Below are positions 63,153-64,000 of a stretch of 64,000 nt of DNA, one piece after another; within the stretch, counting starts at the first letter, position 1, and every line of letters begins with the position of its first letter. The translations under genes and the position numbers were made by a program. The notes below the pieces were generated by a model. It saw nothing but the letters and a program-made list of their open reading frames with translations. It searched no databases and was not told the DNA's origin. Origin of the DNA: Hydractinia symbiolongicarpus (taxonomy: Eukaryota; Cnidaria; Hydrozoa; Anthoathecata; Hydractiniidae); NCBI RefSeq assembly GCF_029227915.1, contig NC_079877.1:36421851-36485850 (forward strand), written 5' to 3'.

Positions 63153-64000
63153 GCGTCTCATCAAAAATGAAAACATTTTTGAAAACTACAAGTCTCATGC
63201 GTTTTAGTGGTGAAAAGATAATTTAAAAAATCGTTCTTGAAATGAGTTTACTCACAGGGTACTTTCTTTGTTTATACTCGACTATACGGGACAAGCACGG
63301 GATTTACGGGAAATCGCGGGTTTTCGTTTGCCGGCGATTAAACTTCTTTTATTCAGCGTCTCATCAAAAATGAAAACATTCCTGAAAACTACAAGTCTAT
63401 TGCGTTTTAGTGGTGAAAAGATAATTTAAAAAATCTTTCTGGAAATGAGTTTACTCCCTGGGTATTTTCTTTGTATACTTTTGACTATACGGGCCGAGTC
63501 CGGGATTTACGGGAATTCGCGGGTTTTCGTTTGCCGGCGGTTAAATTTCTTTTATTCAGCGTCTCATCAAAAATGAAAACATTTTTGAAAACTACAAGTC
63601 TCATGCGTTTTAGTGGTGAAAAGATAATTTAAAAAATCATTCTGGAAATGAGTTTACTCGCAGGGTACTTTCTTTGTATACTTTCGACTATACGGGCCGA
63701 GTCCGGGATTTACGGGAAATCGCGGGTTTTCGTTTCCCGGCGATTAAACTTCTTTTATTCAGCGTCTCATCAAAAATGGAAACATTTTGAAAAACTACAA
63801 GTCTCATGCGTTTTAGTGGTGAAAAAATAATTTAAAAAATCGTTCGGGAAATGAGTTTACTCCCTGGGTATTTTCTTTGTATACTTTTGACTATACGGGC
63901 CGAGTCCCGGATTTACGGGAATTCGCGGGTTTTTGTTTGCCGGCGATTAAGCTTTTTTTATTCAGCGTCTCATCAAAAATGAAAACATTTTTGAAAACTA
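63153..64000. repeat. 3453-bp repeat, copy 2 (cut by the window end)
   Basis: The first 848 bases of a second copy of 59700-63152. I saw no difference over this length. The rest lies beyond base 64000. Confidence 0.87.

Larger units (their letters stand above)
1..64000. repeat. Satellite array, 203-bp monomer, about 315 tandem copies
   Basis: The whole window is one head-to-tail tandem array. The CCGAG/CCAAG phase mark falls at 1, 203, 406, 609, 812, 1015 and so on to 63900, giving a mean spacing just under 203 bp; most length variants are single-base losses. All copies have the same orientation. No gap, inversion, mobile element or unique segment of any size was seen while reading both ends and the interior. 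The satellite family is not one I recognise. Arrays of this length and purity are known from eukaryotic heterochromatin, so a centromeric, pericentromeric or subtelomeric location is inferred, not shown. There is no gene anywhere in the array; the few open frames are short, sit in satellite phase and recur only where the satellite recurs. Confidence 0.98.

Noticed and set aside
6860-63830. Open reading frames of 60-106 codons on both strands, for example at 12564-12872, 19457-19765, 22497-22817, 26351-26659, 47376-47573 and 61847-62370
   Set aside because: All are the satellite read across one or two monomers. The period of 203 shifts the frame by two each time and stops recur in ATAATTTAA. 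The same peptide appears in shifted frames and on duplicated copies, and there is no ribosome-site, splice or codon signal.
1-64000. CENP-B box-like motif TTCGACTATACGGG
   Set aside because: The mammalian box needs TTCG and CGGG separated by seven bases with A at the fifth; here they are six apart and no monomer read has the extra base. Treated as a chance near-match, although a test of CENP-B-like binding would settle it.
1-64000. CRISPR array
   Set aside because: Repeats abut directly, are about 203 bp long and have no unique spacers or nearby cas genes.
1-64000. Tandem rRNA, tRNA or 5S gene cluster
   Set aside because: No A/B or C box pattern, cloverleaf or conserved rRNA segment was recognised in the monomer on either strand.

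Overview
The window is satellite DNA from end to end. A head-to-tail monomer of about 203 bp repeats about 315 times on one orientation, from base 1 (mid-array) to base 64000 (cut inside a monomer). I find no protein-coding gene, RNA gene, transposon, CRISPR array or unique sequence. Open frames of 60-106 codons are the satellite read in passing: 203 is not a multiple of 3, so the frame shifts at every monomer and a stop recurs in the A+T-rich part. A megabase-style, uninterrupted tandem array points to a eukaryote and to constitutive heterochromatin (centromeric, pericentromeric or subtelomeric). I do not recognise the family and cannot name the species.

The monomer (phase starting at the CCGAG/CCAAG motif, e.g. 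609-811) is about 38% G+C and has two halves. Positions 1-46 plus the last 12 bases are G+C-rich and hold 10 of its 14 CpGs. Positions 47-165 are A/T-rich and include a perfect 9-bp dyad (TCAAAAATG - AAAA - CATTTTTGA). By hand count the consensus has about twice the CpG expected from its base composition.

Monomers fall into recurring subtypes, and the order of subtypes repeats as higher-order repeats (HORs) of many lengths. Left part (1-8.6 kb): a 6-monomer HOR of 1218 bp, a 3-monomer HOR of 609 bp and a block at 1.6-3.9 kb recurring at 7.1-10.2 kb. 8596-22381: a 6893-bp (34-monomer) tandem duplication with only four differences seen, itself containing 5-mer and 2-mer HORs. 22.4-27.7 kb: mixed 2-mer and 3-mer HORs. 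27726-32999: a 2637-bp (13-mer) tandem duplication with no difference seen. 33.8-35.2 kb: a 607-bp 3-mer. 35.6-41.2 kb: two 14-mers built by different internal 3-mer duplications. 41.7-44.5 kb: a 1420-bp 7-mer. 45.8-46.6 kb: a 406-bp 2-mer. 47286-50937: an 1826-bp 9-mer. 53.5-54.7 kb: a 609-bp 3-mer. 54.3-58.9 kb: an 11-mer/12-mer pair. 59700-64000: a 3453-bp 17-mer whose second copy runs off the window.

The biology on show is satellite turnover rather than a gene system: repeated unequal exchange or slippage on whole-monomer boundaries, at scales from one monomer (203 bp) to 34 (6893 bp). Near-identity of the copies implies recent events, or, for the longest and cleanest pairs, possible assembly duplication. 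Whether the array serves a centromere cannot be told from sequence alone.
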